From an uncultured Sphingobium sp. (GTDB lineage Bacteria; Pseudomonadota; Alphaproteobacteria; Sphingomonadales; Sphingomonadaceae), in NCBI GenBank assembly GCA_946885845.1, contig CAMPHJ010000082.1, positions 1 through 6,845 on the forward strand: a DNA stretch of 6,845 bases. The letters run 5' to 3'. Below are positions 6,816-6,845 of the stretch, in pieces. The notes beneath the pieces were generated by a model. It was not told the origin of the DNA. It was given only the letters and a program-made list of their open reading frames with translations, and ran no database searches. Position numbers and translations under genes: made by a program. How positions within the stretch are numbered: position 1 is the stretch's first letter; every line of letters starts with the position of its first letter.

Positions 6816-6845
6816 ACGGGGCGGAATACTTCCAACCTGCATGAA

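Larger units (their letters stand above)
6663..6845. other. Upstream region of the glycoside hydrolase, no complete gene
   Basis: This 183-bp stretch is more AT-rich than its surroundings and should hold the hydrolase promoter. No clear -35/-10 pair could be placed. It contains scattered short inverted repeats (GCCATT at 6701-6706 against AATGGC at 6731-6736) and the periodic repeats described separately. An ATG at 6841, at the very edge, could begin a divergent plus-strand gene, but only one full codon is visible and no close ribosome binding site precedes it. Confidence 0.5.

Noticed and set aside
6386..6835. Minus-strand open frame overlapping the hydrolase start
   Set aside because: Its second half is the hydrolase signal and N-terminal domain in another frame, and it has no ribosome binding site or known domain.
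1..6845. CRISPR array, insertion sequence, tRNA or prophage element
   Set aside because: No spaced repeat array, terminal inverted repeats with a transposase, cloverleaf RNA or phage gene was seen on either strand.

Overview
The window looks like a chromosomal segment from an alphaproteobacterium, most likely a sphingomonad (Sphingomonas, Sphingobium or Novosphingobium type). This rests on the style of the TonB-dependent receptor (N-terminal TonB-box region EIIVTARRREE, a plug motif LRGPQGTLFGRNTTGG, and a C-terminal aromatic strand ending YHFGT), on the moderately high GC content, and on the pairing of such receptors with catabolic enzymes, which is typical of that group. No rRNA, marker gene or taxonomic signature is present, so this is an inference.

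Layout. (1) Positions 1-2336, plus strand: a TonB-dependent outer-membrane receptor cut at its 5' end by the window edge. (2) Positions 2337-2519: an intergenic stretch with a perfect 13-bp terminator hairpin, then a strong imperfect dyad (2412-2441), then the ribosome binding site of the next gene. (3) Positions 2520-3824, plus strand: a complete NtaA/SnaA/DszA-type FMN-dependent monooxygenase of the bacterial-luciferase superfamily. (4) Positions 3825-4094: a convergent intergenic stretch with a weak terminator candidate for the plus-strand gene and a stem-loop over the stop codon of the minus-strand gene. (5) Positions 4095-6662, minus strand: a large glycoside hydrolase family 2 enzyme with a twin-arginine signal peptide. 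(6) Positions 6663-6845: its upstream region, with a GTG start set by an in-frame stop and a Shine-Dalgarno sequence, and, further up, four modules in exact 11-bp register that resemble an OmpR/PhoB-type binding site.

How the genes may work together. The receptor and monooxygenase are co-directional and may form an uptake-plus-oxidation pair for a small organic nutrient. NtaA/DszA-family enzymes act on aminopolycarboxylates, sulfones and similar compounds and use FMNH2 from a separate reductase. No reductase gene lies in the window, and the terminator and dyad between the two genes suggest they are not simply co-transcribed. The glycoside hydrolase converges on this pair and probably belongs to a separate carbohydrate-use function. 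All three gene families are known; the least explained signals are the two putative regulatory regions and the unknown substrates.
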